Assembly (NCBI RefSeq): GCF_009674605.1
Contig: NZ_WKJO01000001.1
Span: 372,001-436,000, forward strand
Reading direction: 5' to 3'
DNA from: Haloferax litoreum
Lineage (GTDB): Archaea; Halobacteriota; Halobacteria; Halobacteriales; Haloferacaceae
DNA length: 64,000 nucleotides
Part shown: in pieces, positions 25,852 to 34,562 of the stretch
Layout: each line of letters starts with the position of its first letter
Position numbering within the stretch: the stretch's first letter is position 1
Program-made: the position numbers and the translations under genes
The notes under the pieces: generated by a model
Seen by the model: only the letters and a program-made list of their open reading frames with translations
Told to the model about the DNA's origin: nothing
The model's database searches: none

Positions 25852-27260
25852 TGGCCTTGACAGCAGACCGACCGCTGGCTAACGACGAAATCGACGCACT
25901 TAGAGACAGACTCAGAGGTGATGTCCTGCTCCAGACTGACGAGGAATACGACGAGAGACGGTCGATCTGGAACGCAGCAATCGACAGGCGTCCAGCAGTC
26001 GTCGTTCGACCACTCGGGGCCGCCGACGTGATGGCCGCGGTCCGATTCGCCCGTGAACAGAGCCTCGAGATATCCATCCGCGGCGGGGGACACCACGTGG
26101 CTGGGCACGCTGTCACAGACGGCGGACTGATGATTGACTGCTCGGCGATGAAATCGGTCCGTGTGAACCCCGACGGAAAACGGGCGTGGGTCGAACCCGG
26201 TGCACTCCTCCACGACGTGGACGTCGAGACACAGGCGCACGGGCTCGTCCTCCCGGGCGGCTTCATTTCTCTGGTCGGAATCGGCGGTCTGACGCTGGGC
26301 GGCGGGTTCGGGTACCTGTCACGCTCACTTGGGCTGACCGTCGACAACCTCCGGTCGGTCGAGTTGGTGACCGCCGACGGGGAGTTCGTCACCGCGAGCG
26401 AGAGCGAGAACTCCGACCTGTTCTGGGCACTCCGCGGCGGCGGTGGGAACTTCGGCGTCGTGACGGCGTTCGAGTTCGGTCTTCACGAACTCGAGCCTAC
26501 TGTCCTGGCGGGCCCCATCGTCTACGACTTCGCGGACGCCCCCGAAGTGATGGCTGCGGTTACCGGCGCCATTCGGGAGGGCCCGGACGAAATCGGGTGT
26601 GTCATGACGCTTCGGAAGGCACCACCCGCTCCGTTCCTCCCCGAGGAGGTTCACGGCCAGTCAGTACTCATCGTGACGGTGATGTACGGCGGTGACGTGT
26701 CCGCGGGCGAAGAGGCGCTCGCACCGATTCGTGCGATCGGTTCCCCGATTGCCGACGCCGTCGGACCGAAGCCGTACGCGGTGTTCCAAACGATGTTCGA
26801 CGCGGCCGCTGGCCTCGGCGCGCGCAACTACTGGAAGACACACTACCTCGCGGAGATGAGTCCGGAAGCAATCCGCGCCATCTGCGACCGTGCCACCGAC
26901 ATCGCCTCGCCCGAGACGGCCATCGGGATGATGGCGCTCGGCCGTGAGATTGCCCGCCGCCCGGCCGACTCCACTCCGTACCAGCACCGCGACGCAGAGT
27001 GGTTCGTGGTCATCCAAGCCCGCTGGCGCGAAGCCGACGAGGACGGGACCCACACCGGATGGGCACGGGGACTGTTCGAGGACCTCGCGCCGCACGCGAC
27101 CGGTGGTGTGTACCTCAACGCCACCAGTCTCGACGAGGACGAGACGGGCGTCCGCGACGCTTTCGGGGCGGACACGTACGAGCGTCTCGTGACGGTGAAA
27201 ACTGAATGGGACCCAGAAAACGTGTTCCACCTTAATCCGAACGTGCGGCCAGAAGCCTGA
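25851..27260 (+). CDS. FAD-linked oxidoreductase (BBE/VAO type)
   Basis: A 469-aa flavin oxidase of the berberine-bridge/VAO superfamily. The FAD-binding domain covers about residues 40-210, with SIRGGGHHVAGHA, where the histidine normally holds FAD covalently, and GIGGLTLGGGFGYLSRSLGL. The second site, often Cys in bicovalent enzymes, reads GGFISLVG, so a single covalent link is likelier. The C-terminal BBE domain ends with the classic TEWDPENVFHLNPNV. Substrates are typically sugars, alcohols or secondary metabolites. It is the middle gene of a tightly coupled trio. Confidence 0.9.
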   Translation: MALTADRPLANDEIDALRDRLRGDVLLQTDEEYDERRSIWNAAIDRRPAVVVRPLGAADVMAAVRFAREQSLEISIRGGGHHVAGHAVTDGGLMIDCSAMKSVRVNPDGKRAWVEPGALLHDVDVETQAHGLVLPGGFISLVGIGGLTLGGGFGYLSRSLGLTVDNLRSVELVTADGEFVTASESENSDLFWALRGGGGNFGVVTAFEFGLHELEPTVLAGPIVYDFADAPEVMAAVTGAIREGPDEIGCVMTLRKAPPAPFLPEEVHGQSVLIVTVMYGGDVSAGEEALAPIRAIGSPIADAVGPKPYAVFQTMFDAAAGLGARNYWKTHYLAEMSPEAIRAICDRATDIASPETAIGMMALGREIARRPADSTPYQHRDAEWFVVIQARWREADEDGTHTGWARGLFEDLAPHATGGVYLNATSLDEDETGVRDAFGADTYERLVTVKTEWDPENVFHLNPNVRPEA

Positions 27261-27580
27261 TGGAAATCGTGTTCATCACGTTCGAGTCGGAACTGCGTCT
27301 CGAGGAGGTCGAGGCCCGATTTCGAGCGCGGACCCGGCAGTTCCGCGACATGGGTGGACTCCTGCAGAAGTTCTACGTTCACGACGAGCAGCGTGGACGG
27401 AATGGGGGAATCTACGTCTTCGACTCCGAAGCGTCTCGCGACGCGTTGTTCGAGTCGGAGATTCACGCCAACCTCCGAGACGCACCCGATGTACACGACC
27501 TCGACATCGTGACGTTCCACGTGTTGTTCCCGCTCTACGAGTTCGGCGACGTTTCGACGCCCACAGACACTCAGCCGTAG
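27260..27580 (+). CDS. Small YdhR/ABM-type monooxygenase-like protein
   Basis: A 106-aa alpha/beta-barrel dimer-type protein. MEIVFITFESELRLEEVEAR..FRDMGGLLQKFYVHDEQRGRNGGIYVFDSEASRDAL resembles the YdhR/antibiotic-biosynthesis-monooxygenase group. Those proteins either oxidise small aromatics without cofactors or act as stress proteins. Its ATG overlaps the oxidase TGA by one base (TGATG), so it is made along with the flavoprotein and may act on the same metabolite. Confidence 0.7.
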   Translation: MEIVFITFESELRLEEVEARFRARTRQFRDMGGLLQKFYVHDEQRGRNGGIYVFDSEASRDALFESEIHANLRDAPDVHDLDIVTFHVLFPLYEFGDVSTPTDTQP

Positions 27581-27657
27581 CCACGATGTGTCGACAGCGC
27601 AGTTTCGTCCGACCGTCAGTTACTGGGTGCTTTTCGATAGCGTTTCCGTGAACTCAC

Positions 27658-28662
27658 TTACTGCTGTGTCGCTTCGGGAGACTGGTCCGAGTCGGTACCG
27701 AGGCGAATCGGTTCGGCCGCGACCCCTTGTTCGCGGTACCACTCGACCGTCTCTTCGATAGCCGTTTCGAGTGGCGTCGCCGTCACCGCATCGCCGAACG
27801 CGTCTCTGAACTTCGAGTCGTCAACGATGAACGGCGCTTCGAACGAGTACCGCTGTTCGCTGAGTTCCTTCAGCGGCGAACTCACGTAACTACCGAGCGT
27901 CAACACGAGTCCCGAGGCGGCGACGATGTGTGGGAATCCCGGGTCGGCCCCCGCGGCGTCGTAGACGAAGTCGACGAAGCGGCGGGTCGAAACAGTCTCC
28001 GGGTTCGGCACGTGCCACGCCTCGCCGAGTGCTTCGTCACGCTCGCCGAGGAGGACCAGCGCACGTGCGAAGTCCGGGACGTAGGTGTACGTGTGGGGGT
28101 ATTTCGGGGTCCCGAAGACCATCGCACGCTTGCCAGCGACGGCGGCACCGAACACCTGTTCGCCGACGGCAGACTCGCGGACTCGCGGGCCGAAGAAGTC
28201 GCTCGCCCGGCCGATGGTCGCCTCGATTCGCCCCTCGTCGTGGGCGTCGAGGACCATCCGGGCGCACGCCGCGCGCGTTCGTCCCTTCGGGCCTGTGGCC
28301 GCGTACGGCAGGTCTTCGGTGAGTCGGGCGTCTACCTCGCCGTACATGTAGAGGTTCTCCGCGACGACCAACCGTGCGTCGGCGGCCTCCACACCTTCGA
28401 CGATGCCACGAGTCAGGTCGGGGAACAGTTCCGGCCACGAGTCGTAGGGAGGTTGCGCGCACTGGTAGACCACGTCCGCGTCGGCGAACGCTTCGGCCGC
28501 AACGGTCGGGTCTGAGACGTCGACTCTGCGGTGTTCGACGCCCTCGGGGAGCGTGTGTTTCACGTGTCGTGTGACGACGACGACGTCCTCGTCGCGTTCA
28601 CGGAGGTGTTCTGCGACTGCCAGTCCGACTGGACCCGCCCCGACAACGAGGTGTTTTGTCAT
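27658..28662 (-). CDS. NAD(P)-dependent epimerase/dehydratase (extended SDR-like)
   Basis: A 334-aa Rossmann protein. MTKHLVVGAGPVGLAVAEHL is the nucleotide-binding loop (GxGxxG-like), and VYQCAQPPYDSWPELFPDLTRG and VVAENLYMYG follow the extended-SDR pattern, though the usual YxxxK is degenerate. It probably acts on a nucleotide-sugar or similar substrate; specificity is unknown. The start at 28662 follows family alignment: the upstream in-frame residues are not conserved in character. Divergent from the ribosomal protein gene. Confidence 0.78.
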   Translation of the reverse strand: MTKHLVVGAGPVGLAVAEHLRERDEDVVVVTRHVKHTLPEGVEHRRVDVSDPTVAAEAFADADVVYQCAQPPYDSWPELFPDLTRGIVEGVEAADARLVVAENLYMYGEVDARLTEDLPYAATGPKGRTRAACARMVLDAHDEGRIEATIGRASDFFGPRVRESAVGEQVFGAAVAGKRAMVFGTPKYPHTYTYVPDFARALVLLGERDEALGEAWHVPNPETVSTRRFVDFVYDAAGADPGFPHIVAASGLVLTLGSYVSSPLKELSEQRYSFEAPFIVDDSKFRDAFGDAVTATPLETAIEETVEWYREQGVAAEPIRLGTDSDQSPEATQQ

Positions 28663-28764
28663 GCTACTCACTACGCGAAGTAGCGACAAAGCCGTGTCTA
28701 GGGTTCCGTCTGGCCGAGACGACTCGTAGGGTTTATCCATACTGCCGAGGTAGTTCGCGGTACT

Positions 28765-29034
28765 ATGGCCGACAAGAAGGCACGATCTGTTGGAAGTGCC
28801 GGGCGCTTCGGTGCACGGTACGGCCGTGTCGCCCGCCGCCGCGTCAAGGAAATCGAAGCAGAGATGCGCAATGCGAAAGTCGACGGCGACGACGTCACCC
28901 GCGTCGGAACCGGAATCTGGAAGAACGAGAAGACTGGCGAAGTCTTCACCGGCGGTACCTACCGTCCCCAGACCCCGGCAGGTAAGCAGGTTCGTCGTTC
29001 CATCCGCGCTGCACTGACTGGCGATTCCGAATAA
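28765..29034 (+). CDS. rpl43e: 50S ribosomal protein L37Ae without zinc-finger cysteines
   Basis: An 89-aa large-subunit protein. Both conserved ends are intact: [20 protein letters not shown] at the N-terminus and the C-terminal [15 protein letters not shown]. The central part normally holds a C-x2-C...C-x2-C zinc finger, but here it reads [20 protein letters not shown] and the protein has no Cys at all. The TGIW and FTGGTY landmarks keep the alignment certain. It begins a same-strand run with rpoP, pcc1, pfdB and DUF3194. Confidence 0.93.
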   Translation: MADKKARSVGSAGRFGARYGRVARRRVKEIEAEMRNAKVDGDDVTRVGTGIWKNEKTGEVFTGGTYRPQTPAGKQVRRSIRAALTGDSE

Positions 29035-29067
29035 CCTCGAGTTAGCCTCGATTCCTCACATCTTACA

Positions 29068-29202
29068 ATGAGCTACAAGTGTTCCCGGTGCAAGCGCGAC
29101 GTCGAACTGGACGAGTTCGGTGGCGTTCGTTGCCCGTACTGTGGGCACCGCGTCCTGCTGAAGGAGCGGTCCCCCAACGTGAAAGAAGTCAACGTCGAGT
29201 AA
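29068..29202 (+). CDS. rpoP: DNA-directed RNA polymerase subunit Rpo12 (RpoP)
   Basis: A 44-aa zinc-ribbon subunit of archaeal RNA polymerase (Rpb12/RPC10 homologue). It starts [14 protein letters not shown] and has [16 protein letters not shown], giving a four-Cys zinc site (CSRC/CPYC). It lies 33 bp after rpl43e and one base before the pcc1 start codon, inside an information-processing operon. Confidence 0.93.
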   Translation: MSYKCSRCKRDVELDEFGGVRCPYCGHRVLLKERSPNVKEVNVE

Positions 29203-29203
29203 C

Positions 29204-29473
29204 GTGCGCTCAGCGCACAGCGCTTCTCTCGAGTTCGACTACCCCGACGAGCGGCGCGCACACGTCGTCGAGCGGAGCGTCGCCGTCGAAGTCGGCGAGA
29301 TAGACGACGCCCGGTCGAGCGCGCGTGTCCACCGCGAGGGGCGGACTGTCGTCGTCACCGTCGACGCCGGAGACGTCGTGGCACTCCGCGCCGGCGTGAA
29401 CACGTGGATTCGCCTCGTCGAGACCGCAGAGGCCGTCGCAGCGGCGAGCGAGAGTCGTTCACAATCTGCGTAG
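29204..29473 (+). CDS. pcc1: KEOPS complex subunit Pcc1
   Basis: An 89-aa dimerisation subunit of KEOPS, which makes the t6A modification of tRNA. Residues HSASLEFDYPDERRAHVVERSV at the start and VTVDAGDVVALRAGVNTWIRLVETAE at the end fit Pcc1/CTAG-like proteins. The start is GTG, one base after the rpoP stop, so translation is probably coupled. It fits the neighbours, all concerned with translation, transcription or folding. Confidence 0.88.
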   Translation: MRSAHSASLEFDYPDERRAHVVERSVAVEVGEIDDARSSARVHREGRTVVVTVDAGDVVALRAGVNTWIRLVETAEAVAAASESRSQSA

Positions 29474-29516
29474 GAGACCGCGGGTGTTTTAGGGCCGGCG
29501 TCCCGTCCGTTCGGGT

Positions 29517-29894
29517 ATGCAGGGAAGTCTGCCGCCGGAAGCCCAAGAGAAGCTCGAAGAACTGCAGAACCTTCAGGAGACCGCGCAGAACGTCTCCGAG
29601 CAGAAGCAGTCTTCCGAGACGGCGCTCAACGAAGCCAAGACGGCCCTCGAGACGCTCGAGGACGTCGACGCTGACTCCACGATGTACCGCGAAGTCGGAG
29701 AACTCCTCATCGAGACGGACTACGAAGCGGCGCAGGAAGACCTCGAAGAGAAGGTCGAGAGCCTCGAAGTCCGCGTCGAGCAGCTGACGAAGCAGGAGTC
29801 GCGTGTCCAAGAGAAGTTCGAGAGTCTGCAGGAAGAACTCCAGCAGATGCTCCAAGGCGGCGGTGCCGGCCCGATGGGCCCCGGCGGCGCATAA
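29517..29894 (+). CDS. pfdB: Prefoldin subunit beta
   Basis: A 125-aa coiled-coil chaperone subunit that, with prefoldin alpha, delivers unfolded proteins to the thermosome. Two long heptad helices (about 5-50 and 70-115) flank a short hairpin ([19 protein letters not shown]). A Gly-rich end ([12 protein letters not shown]) follows. The stop abuts the ATG of the next gene (TAA ATG, no gap). Confidence 0.93.
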   Translation: MQGSLPPEAQEKLEELQNLQETAQNVSEQKQSSETALNEAKTALETLEDVDADSTMYREVGELLIETDYEAAQEDLEEKVESLEVRVEQLTKQESRVQEKFESLQEELQQMLQGGGAGPMGPGGA

Positions 29895-30149
29895 ATGCCA
29901 GAGCCGACGGACGAAGAAGTGGTCCAGACCGCCGCGGAAGCGGCCGAGGGCCTCATCTTCGCCCGGTTCAAGCAGTCGCGCGTCACTGACTTCGACGTCA
30001 CTGTGACGTTCGAAGACGGCGTACTCGACGTGGACGTGTACATCAACGCGCCCGACGACGCCGAAAACGCCGAGGCGGTCGCCGACGAGGCGGCCCGAAC
30101 GGCACAGGAAGCCGTGGACGAACTGTTCGCGGCCGCTGACGACGAGTAG
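29895..30149 (+). CDS. DUF3194 family protein
   Basis: An 84-aa acidic protein directly downstream of prefoldin beta, with its ATG following the TAA. The pattern AAEGLIFARFKQSRVTDFDVTVTFEDGVLDVDVYI matches archaeal DUF3194, which is usually found next to prefoldin genes. Function unknown; a folding-related role is suggested only by position. Confidence 0.85.
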   Translation: MPEPTDEEVVQTAAEAAEGLIFARFKQSRVTDFDVTVTFEDGVLDVDVYINAPDDAENAEAVADEAARTAQEAVDELFAAADDE

Positions 30150-30261
30150 GGTTGTTTTCGCGGGAACCCCCCGCACTCGCTTCACACCGTGAGCGGTGCA
30201 TTGGTCGTCACCGACGCCACGGCAGGTGGCCAGTCGTCTCTCTGCGTGACGCGTTGCCACC

Positions 30262-30353
30262 AAACTGTGCAATCATCATATCGTTTCGGCACGCCACTAC
30301 GGAAACCGAAACCAGCACGGGGCCAAACTGTACAATCGCCCGGTACAATTATC
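30262..30353 (+). promoter_or_regulatory. Repeated AAACTGT(G/A)CAATC boxes upstream of zinc-ribbon gene
   Basis: Two 13-bp direct repeats, at 30262-30274 (AAACTGTGCAATC) and 30325-30337 (AAACTGTACAATC), 63 bp apart (six helical turns). A third partial copy (GTACAATTATC) begins at about 30343. They lie 25-115 bp before the gene at 30378. Repeats of this spacing before a start suggest an operator or activator site. Confidence 0.45.
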
Positions 30354-30377
30354 ACGATATATGGTGTATGTTACCTC

Positions 30378-30584
30378 ATGTCAATAAGACGTACCCCGAG
30401 AGGGACGACTGCGTTGGACCGACTGCGAGAACGCTACACCGACGTCGAGCGAGTCTGTTCGAAGTGCGGACACGTCGATACAGACGGTGGGTGGTCGGCA
30501 AAGACAACCGGTTCGACCGTCCTCTATCGACACATCTGTCCGAGTTGTGGTGCCATCGAGACGCGAACGCTCTCGCTGAAGTAA
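30378..30584 (+). CDS. Small zinc-ribbon protein (HVO_0649-like)
   Basis: A 68-aa protein with one four-Cys zinc ribbon (CSKCGHVDTDGGW...CPSCGAIET) after a basic N-terminus (IRRTPRGTTALDRLRERY). It is like the zinc-finger microproteins annotated in Haloferax; the HVO_0649 similarity is from memory. The ATG at 30378 is favoured over longer frames because a TATA-like sequence (ACGATATATGG) lies about 20 bp upstream. It may bind nucleic acid or proteins. Confidence 0.78.
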   Translation: MSIRRTPRGTTALDRLRERYTDVERVCSKCGHVDTDGGWSAKTTGSTVLYRHICPSCGAIETRTLSLK

Positions 30585-30675
30585 GTGCGGCGGGGCGTTT
30601 TCTCGTCGTCCGAGTTCACTCGGTGAGTGGCGACGGTGTCGGAGAAAGCGGGAGACGCAGGGTGGGCAAGGCGCC

Positions 30676-32589
30676 TTACGCGAGGAAGAACACGAGTAAA
30701 CTGACCGCCATCGACGCGAGGATAACCGCCAGTGCCAGCGCCCCACCCATCGAGACGACGGCGTTCGCGTGACTCGCGAGCGTCTCGGTCCGGTCGTTGC
30801 CGAAGATGGTCACTTCGGCACGCTGGGTGGCCATCCCCGCAGTGACGGGTTCTTGGTCTGCAACTGCCGTCTCGACGAGGTCCGTAATCGTCGCGAGCAG
30901 TTCGTCGTGGTCGATGGCCGCCCCGACCTGATTCTCGGCTTCGACGGTGTTGACGATGTGCGTGTCCGTCGTCATCACTTCCGCGACGTCCGCCAGCGCA
31001 TTCGGGCCGTTCGTCAGGTCGTCGACGATGTAGTCGCGCAGGCCGGGTTCCATGTTGTTCCCGTCGATGAGGACGTACGCGGTCACCTGACCGTTTACCT
31101 CGGTCACCGCCACGCGGATTCCCAGCGGGCCGATACCCTCTCGCGGCACCCACTCGGTCTGTTCCCACGCAGTCCCGAGTGTGAGTGCTCCGCGAGACGA
31201 CGCGCCGAGGTGCTCGCCCGCGAGACCCGCGGCCGATATCATGTCGAACGAGCGTTTGCTACCGGGGGTGACGTGGCCGAGGTCCGGGCCTTGCAGTCCG
31301 TTGTTACAGTTGTGAGCGTCCACGAGGAGGACGTTTTCGAGGCCCGTCGTTCTCGCCTCGGCGGCGGCCGAGAGGCCGACGGCGTACTCCACGTCGTCCG
31401 CGAACATAGGTGCGTACGTGGAGACGAGTACGGCATCGTCGCCGAAGCTTTGGCCGAGCATCTTGGCATCGCCGGATTCGACACGGACGCTCTCGGTTGC
31501 TTCGCCCGTGTACTCGATGTCCTCGTAGGCGGCGTCGGCGGCGTCGAGGACGACGTCGACTTCGCGCTCGGTCACGAGGTTGAAGTCGTGGCCGGCGGTT
31601 GCGTGCGGCGGGAACGCGAGGCCTTCGGCACGTCGGGCGACCCGTTCGGGGAAGTTGCCGCCGCCGATTTCGCCCATCGGGCCGGGGTGAATCATCGGCA
31701 GGACGAATCGGGCTTTCTCGGTGCCGTCGTCTCGGCGGAACGAGAGGACGGTCACGGGGACGATTGCCTCTTGGCCGAGTTGCTCGAAGAAGTCCTCCAG
31801 TTCGCGAGTCCCCTCGGCGACGTGGCCGATGAACCCGCGGATGAAGTCGAGGACCGACACGCCGAGGCTCCGACGCCACGGTCGGTCGACGATGCGGAGG
31901 AAGGCGTAGACGCCCAGCGAGTAGATGACGCAGGTAATCGCCAACAGTTGGAAGTGAGTGAGCGCGATTGCCGAGAGTTCGGGCGGCGCTCTGTCGGGGC
32001 GGGCGAGGTAGGGCAACAGGTACGCGTCGAGGATGGGACCACCCACCTCGAAGAATCGGAGCGTCCCGCTGTAGACGAACAGTAACGCCGCGGCCGTGAG
32101 CGTCTGGATGCTCGCTGGAACCGCCGCAATCAGCAACGACGACCGGGAGACGGCCATGATGATGAGCAGGCGGAACGCGAAGACCGACGCGAGGGAGACC
32201 ACGAGCGCGTCGAAGACGAACCGCTGGCCGAGTCCGGTGAACACCGAGACGATGGCGGCGACGGTGACGAACGTCACGATGATGACTTCGCCCGCCAGTG
32301 CGAGGAGTGACGAGCGATTGTGCGTCAGTTTCCCGCCGACGAATCGGTCGACGCCGGTCGTCCCGAACGCCGCGACGACAGTGGGGATACCGATGAAGAA
32401 GATGCCTTCCCAGGCGTCCCTGCCGAGGAAGAAGATACCCCGCCACGAGCTTTCGAGGTCACCGGAGTCGAACGCCGCGATTCCGGCCATCGCGGCGACG
32501 AGCAAGGCGAACCCCAGACTCGTGTACCAGTTGGGCGCGCGGAAGATGAACCGCGACAACCCAGCGAGGTCGCTCTGCGTGGAGGTCAT
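30676..32589 (-). CDS. DUF2070 family membrane protein
   Basis: A 637-aa protein. An N-terminal membrane part has about seven helices (20-235), a large soluble domain follows (about 255-600) with SFRRDDGTEKARFVLPMIHPGPMG and VLLVDAHNCNNG, and the C-terminus has one or two helices. This layout and the conserved HPGPMGEIGGGNFP stretch match DUF2070 (archaeal, unknown function). The conserved His and Asp in the soluble part (HPGP, VDAHN) look like possible metal ligands. No operon partner is evident. Confidence 0.83.
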   Translation of the reverse strand: MTSTQSDLAGLSRFIFRAPNWYTSLGFALLVAAMAGIAAFDSGDLESSWRGIFFLGRDAWEGIFFIGIPTVVAAFGTTGVDRFVGGKLTHNRSSLLALAGEVIIVTFVTVAAIVSVFTGLGQRFVFDALVVSLASVFAFRLLIIMAVSRSSLLIAAVPASIQTLTAAALLFVYSGTLRFFEVGGPILDAYLLPYLARPDRAPPELSAIALTHFQLLAITCVIYSLGVYAFLRIVDRPWRRSLGVSVLDFIRGFIGHVAEGTRELEDFFEQLGQEAIVPVTVLSFRRDDGTEKARFVLPMIHPGPMGEIGGGNFPERVARRAEGLAFPPHATAGHDFNLVTEREVDVVLDAADAAYEDIEYTGEATESVRVESGDAKMLGQSFGDDAVLVSTYAPMFADDVEYAVGLSAAAEARTTGLENVLLVDAHNCNNGLQGPDLGHVTPGSKRSFDMISAAGLAGEHLGASSRGALTLGTAWEQTEWVPREGIGPLGIRVAVTEVNGQVTAYVLIDGNNMEPGLRDYIVDDLTNGPNALADVAEVMTTDTHIVNTVEAENQVGAAIDHDELLATITDLVETAVADQEPVTAGMATQRAEVTIFGNDRTETLASHANAVVSMGGALALAVILASMAVSLLVFFLA

Positions 32590-32727
32590 TTTCGGAACAG
32601 ACAGAGTGGAGTGGGGTAAATCTCTCGTATTATTTCGACCGAAAAAGGATATGAGAGAGGAGATGGGCGTTCGGGGCCACGAGTTTGGCCTCGACCGGCC
32701 GAACGTCTCGTTCGCGAGTGGGCGGAG

Positions 32728-33279
32728 TTACGCTTCGCAGATGGCGATGAAGTTCTCGAAGACTTCCTCACCCTCGTCGGTGTGGGCCACCTCGGGGTGC
32801 CACTGGACGCCGTAGAGGTCACGTTCGGTGTCGCTCATCGCCTCGATGGTACACACGTCGCTCGTGGCGGTGTGGGTGAAGCCCTCTGGGACTTCCTTCA
32901 CTTCGTCGGCGTGACTCGCCCAGACGCGCGTCTCGGGGGCGAGCGAACCGATTAGTGGGTCGTCTTCGTCGAGAATCTCCACGTCCACGTCCGCGTAGCC
33001 ACCGTAGTCGCCGGACCCGACGCGGCCACCGAGTTCCTCGGCGAGAATCTGCATGCCGAGACAAATGCCGAGGACCGGAACGTCGAGTTCGAGGTAGTCG
33101 GCACAGCGGCCGATTCGGTCCATGTCGGGACCACCGGAGAGGACGATACCGTCCGCGTCGATGTCTGCGGGGTCCGTGTCGTTGTCGACGAGTTCGGTGT
33201 CGACGCCGAGGTCACGGAGTGCGCGCCGTTCGAGGTGGGTAAACTGCCCGTGGTTGTCGATGACGACGATGCGGGTCAT
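32728..33279 (-). CDS. guaAA: GMP synthase, glutamine amidotransferase subunit
   Basis: A 183-aa class I glutaminase that supplies ammonia to a separate GuaAb ligase; archaea commonly split GMP synthetase into two chains. The nucleophile Cys lies in VLGICLGMQILAEELGG and the His-Glu pair in GVQWHPEVAHTDEGEE. The N-terminus, MTRIVVIDNHGQFTHLERR, is the usual fold start. The ligase gene is not in this window. Confidence 0.93.
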   Translation of the reverse strand: MTRIVVIDNHGQFTHLERRALRDLGVDTELVDNDTDPADIDADGIVLSGGPDMDRIGRCADYLELDVPVLGICLGMQILAEELGGRVGSGDYGGYADVDVEILDEDDPLIGSLAPETRVWASHADEVKEVPEGFTHTATSDVCTIEAMSDTERDLYGVQWHPEVAHTDEGEEVFENFIAICEA

Positions 33280-33396
33280 GAGCGGGATTGGACTACCGTG
33301 CCTAAAAGTGGTTCGAAGAGTGGTCGAGATGCGCGTATCCGTGCATCATATTGGCATATCGACCGGGAAAACCCCGGGTGGCGTTCGGGGAAGACG

Positions 33397-33921
33397 CTAT
33401 CCGTCGCCGAACCGGTCTCGTGCCGACTGAAAGCCCATCTCTTCTAGCTCTTTCGTCCGCCGCGCTTCACGTGCAGCGATGGCTTCCGGGTCGGGCGAAG
33501 CGTCGTCGTCGGTGCGGGCGAACGACTTGTGGACTTTCGTGTGACACCATCGGCACAGTGCGACGGTAATCTCGTGAGAGGGCTTGTCGCCGGTGCGACT
33601 CCCGTACGAGAGGTGATGTTCTTCGAGTAGGGGGCGTGCCGTCGAGTCGTGTGCCATACGGACCTCTTCGAGGCCACAGCGAGTGCACTCGCGGCCGCTG
33701 GTGGTCGAAGCGTAGTGCGGGCAGTCGCGGAAGTCGCAGTCCTCGTCTGCGGCGACGCACTCGTAACCGACTCGTGCGCGTTCGCGGGCGAACGCCGGGT
33801 CTCTATCGGCGTACTCGCGGGCGAGACGGCAGTGCCCGTCGCTGGTGAGGTGGTCACACCGGCCGGCGTGGTCGTAGGGGTCGTCGACACCCACGGGCGT
33901 GCCTGTCGGCGTCTGTTCCAT
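33397..33921 (-). CDS. Cys/His-rich HNH-like protein
   Basis: A 174-aa haloarchaeal protein. It has several cysteine pairs (CDHLTSDGHC, CDFRDCPHY, CTRCGLEEV) and a C-terminal HNH-type pattern, LEEHHLSYGSRTG...HEITVALCRWCHTKVHKS, where histidines and CxxC could build a beta-beta-alpha metal site. It may be a nuclease or only a zinc protein. I associate it with a DUF7097-type family, but not securely. A solo gene between guaAA and a DUF192 gene. Confidence 0.68.
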   Translation of the reverse strand: MEQTPTGTPVGVDDPYDHAGRCDHLTSDGHCRLAREYADRDPAFARERARVGYECVAADEDCDFRDCPHYASTTSGRECTRCGLEEVRMAHDSTARPLLEEHHLSYGSRTGDKPSHEITVALCRWCHTKVHKSFARTDDDASPDPEAIAAREARRTKELEEMGFQSARDRFGDG

Positions 33922-34062
33922 GCACCGGGGTCAGACCGGCGCGTGTGTAAACGTTGCTCTCGACTGTCAGACGGTCTGCGGTCGGGTCAGGAGAACCCTC
34001 CCGAAACCCTGAATGTCGATTCGTCGATGGTTTCATCATCTACTCTGTCATAACGCAGGATA

Positions 34063-34410
34063 GTGAGGCTCGTACACCGACAGAACGGCGACCACACGAC
34101 GCTCGCCTCGAACGTCGAAACCGCCGATTCGTTCCTCTCGAAGGCCCGTGGACTGATGTTCCGCGGGTCCGTCCCCGAAGATTACGCACTCGTCTTCCGA
34201 TTCGACGACGCCGACAGACACAGTCTCCACATGATGTTCGTTCCGTTCGACATCGACGCGCTGTTTCTCATCGGCGACGAAGTCAAGCAGAAGAAACGCC
34301 TGTCTGCGTGGACCGGCATCGGATTCGGAATGGCCGACACCATCATCGAACTCCCCGCCGGTGCGGCCGAAGACGTCGAACCGGGTGACCTCGTCGAACT
34401 CGCGGAGTGA
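34063..34410 (+). CDS. DUF192 family protein
   Basis: A 115-aa protein of DUF192. Conserved stretches are SKARGLMFRGSVPEDYALVF, HMMFVPFDIDALFLI and MADTIIELPAGAAEDVEPGD. The function is unknown; bacterial members are often exported, but no signal peptide is seen here. The start is GTG at 34063 (GTG AGG CTC GTA). Confidence 0.85.
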   Translation: MRLVHRQNGDHTTLASNVETADSFLSKARGLMFRGSVPEDYALVFRFDDADRHSLHMMFVPFDIDALFLIGDEVKQKKRLSAWTGIGFGMADTIIELPAGAAEDVEPGDLVELAE

Positions 34411-34526
34411 GATAGACACAGTTGCGCACGCGACTGCCAGACGTAGCGTCCACGACTGCTGTTGTGCAGGAGTACGGGACGTGACGGCCATCTCCGACGT
34501 GACACCAATTTCTGTCGGAACCATCT

Positions 34527-34536
34527 CTTTTATACA
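34527..34536 (+). promoter_or_regulatory. TATA box upstream of leuA/cimA
   Basis: CTTTTATACA centred about 32 bp before the ATG of the small upstream ORF at 34563. A transcript started at the usual distance would begin at about that ATG, so the small ORF would be read leaderless and leuA would be reached through a leader of about 100 nt. Confidence 0.5.
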
Positions 34537-34562
34537 TTCTTCGACAAATGTGTTCAATTACT

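Noticed and set aside
30769-32085. 438-codon plus-strand frame opposite DUF2070
   Set aside because: Antisense to a well-conserved membrane protein; composition typical of a shadow.
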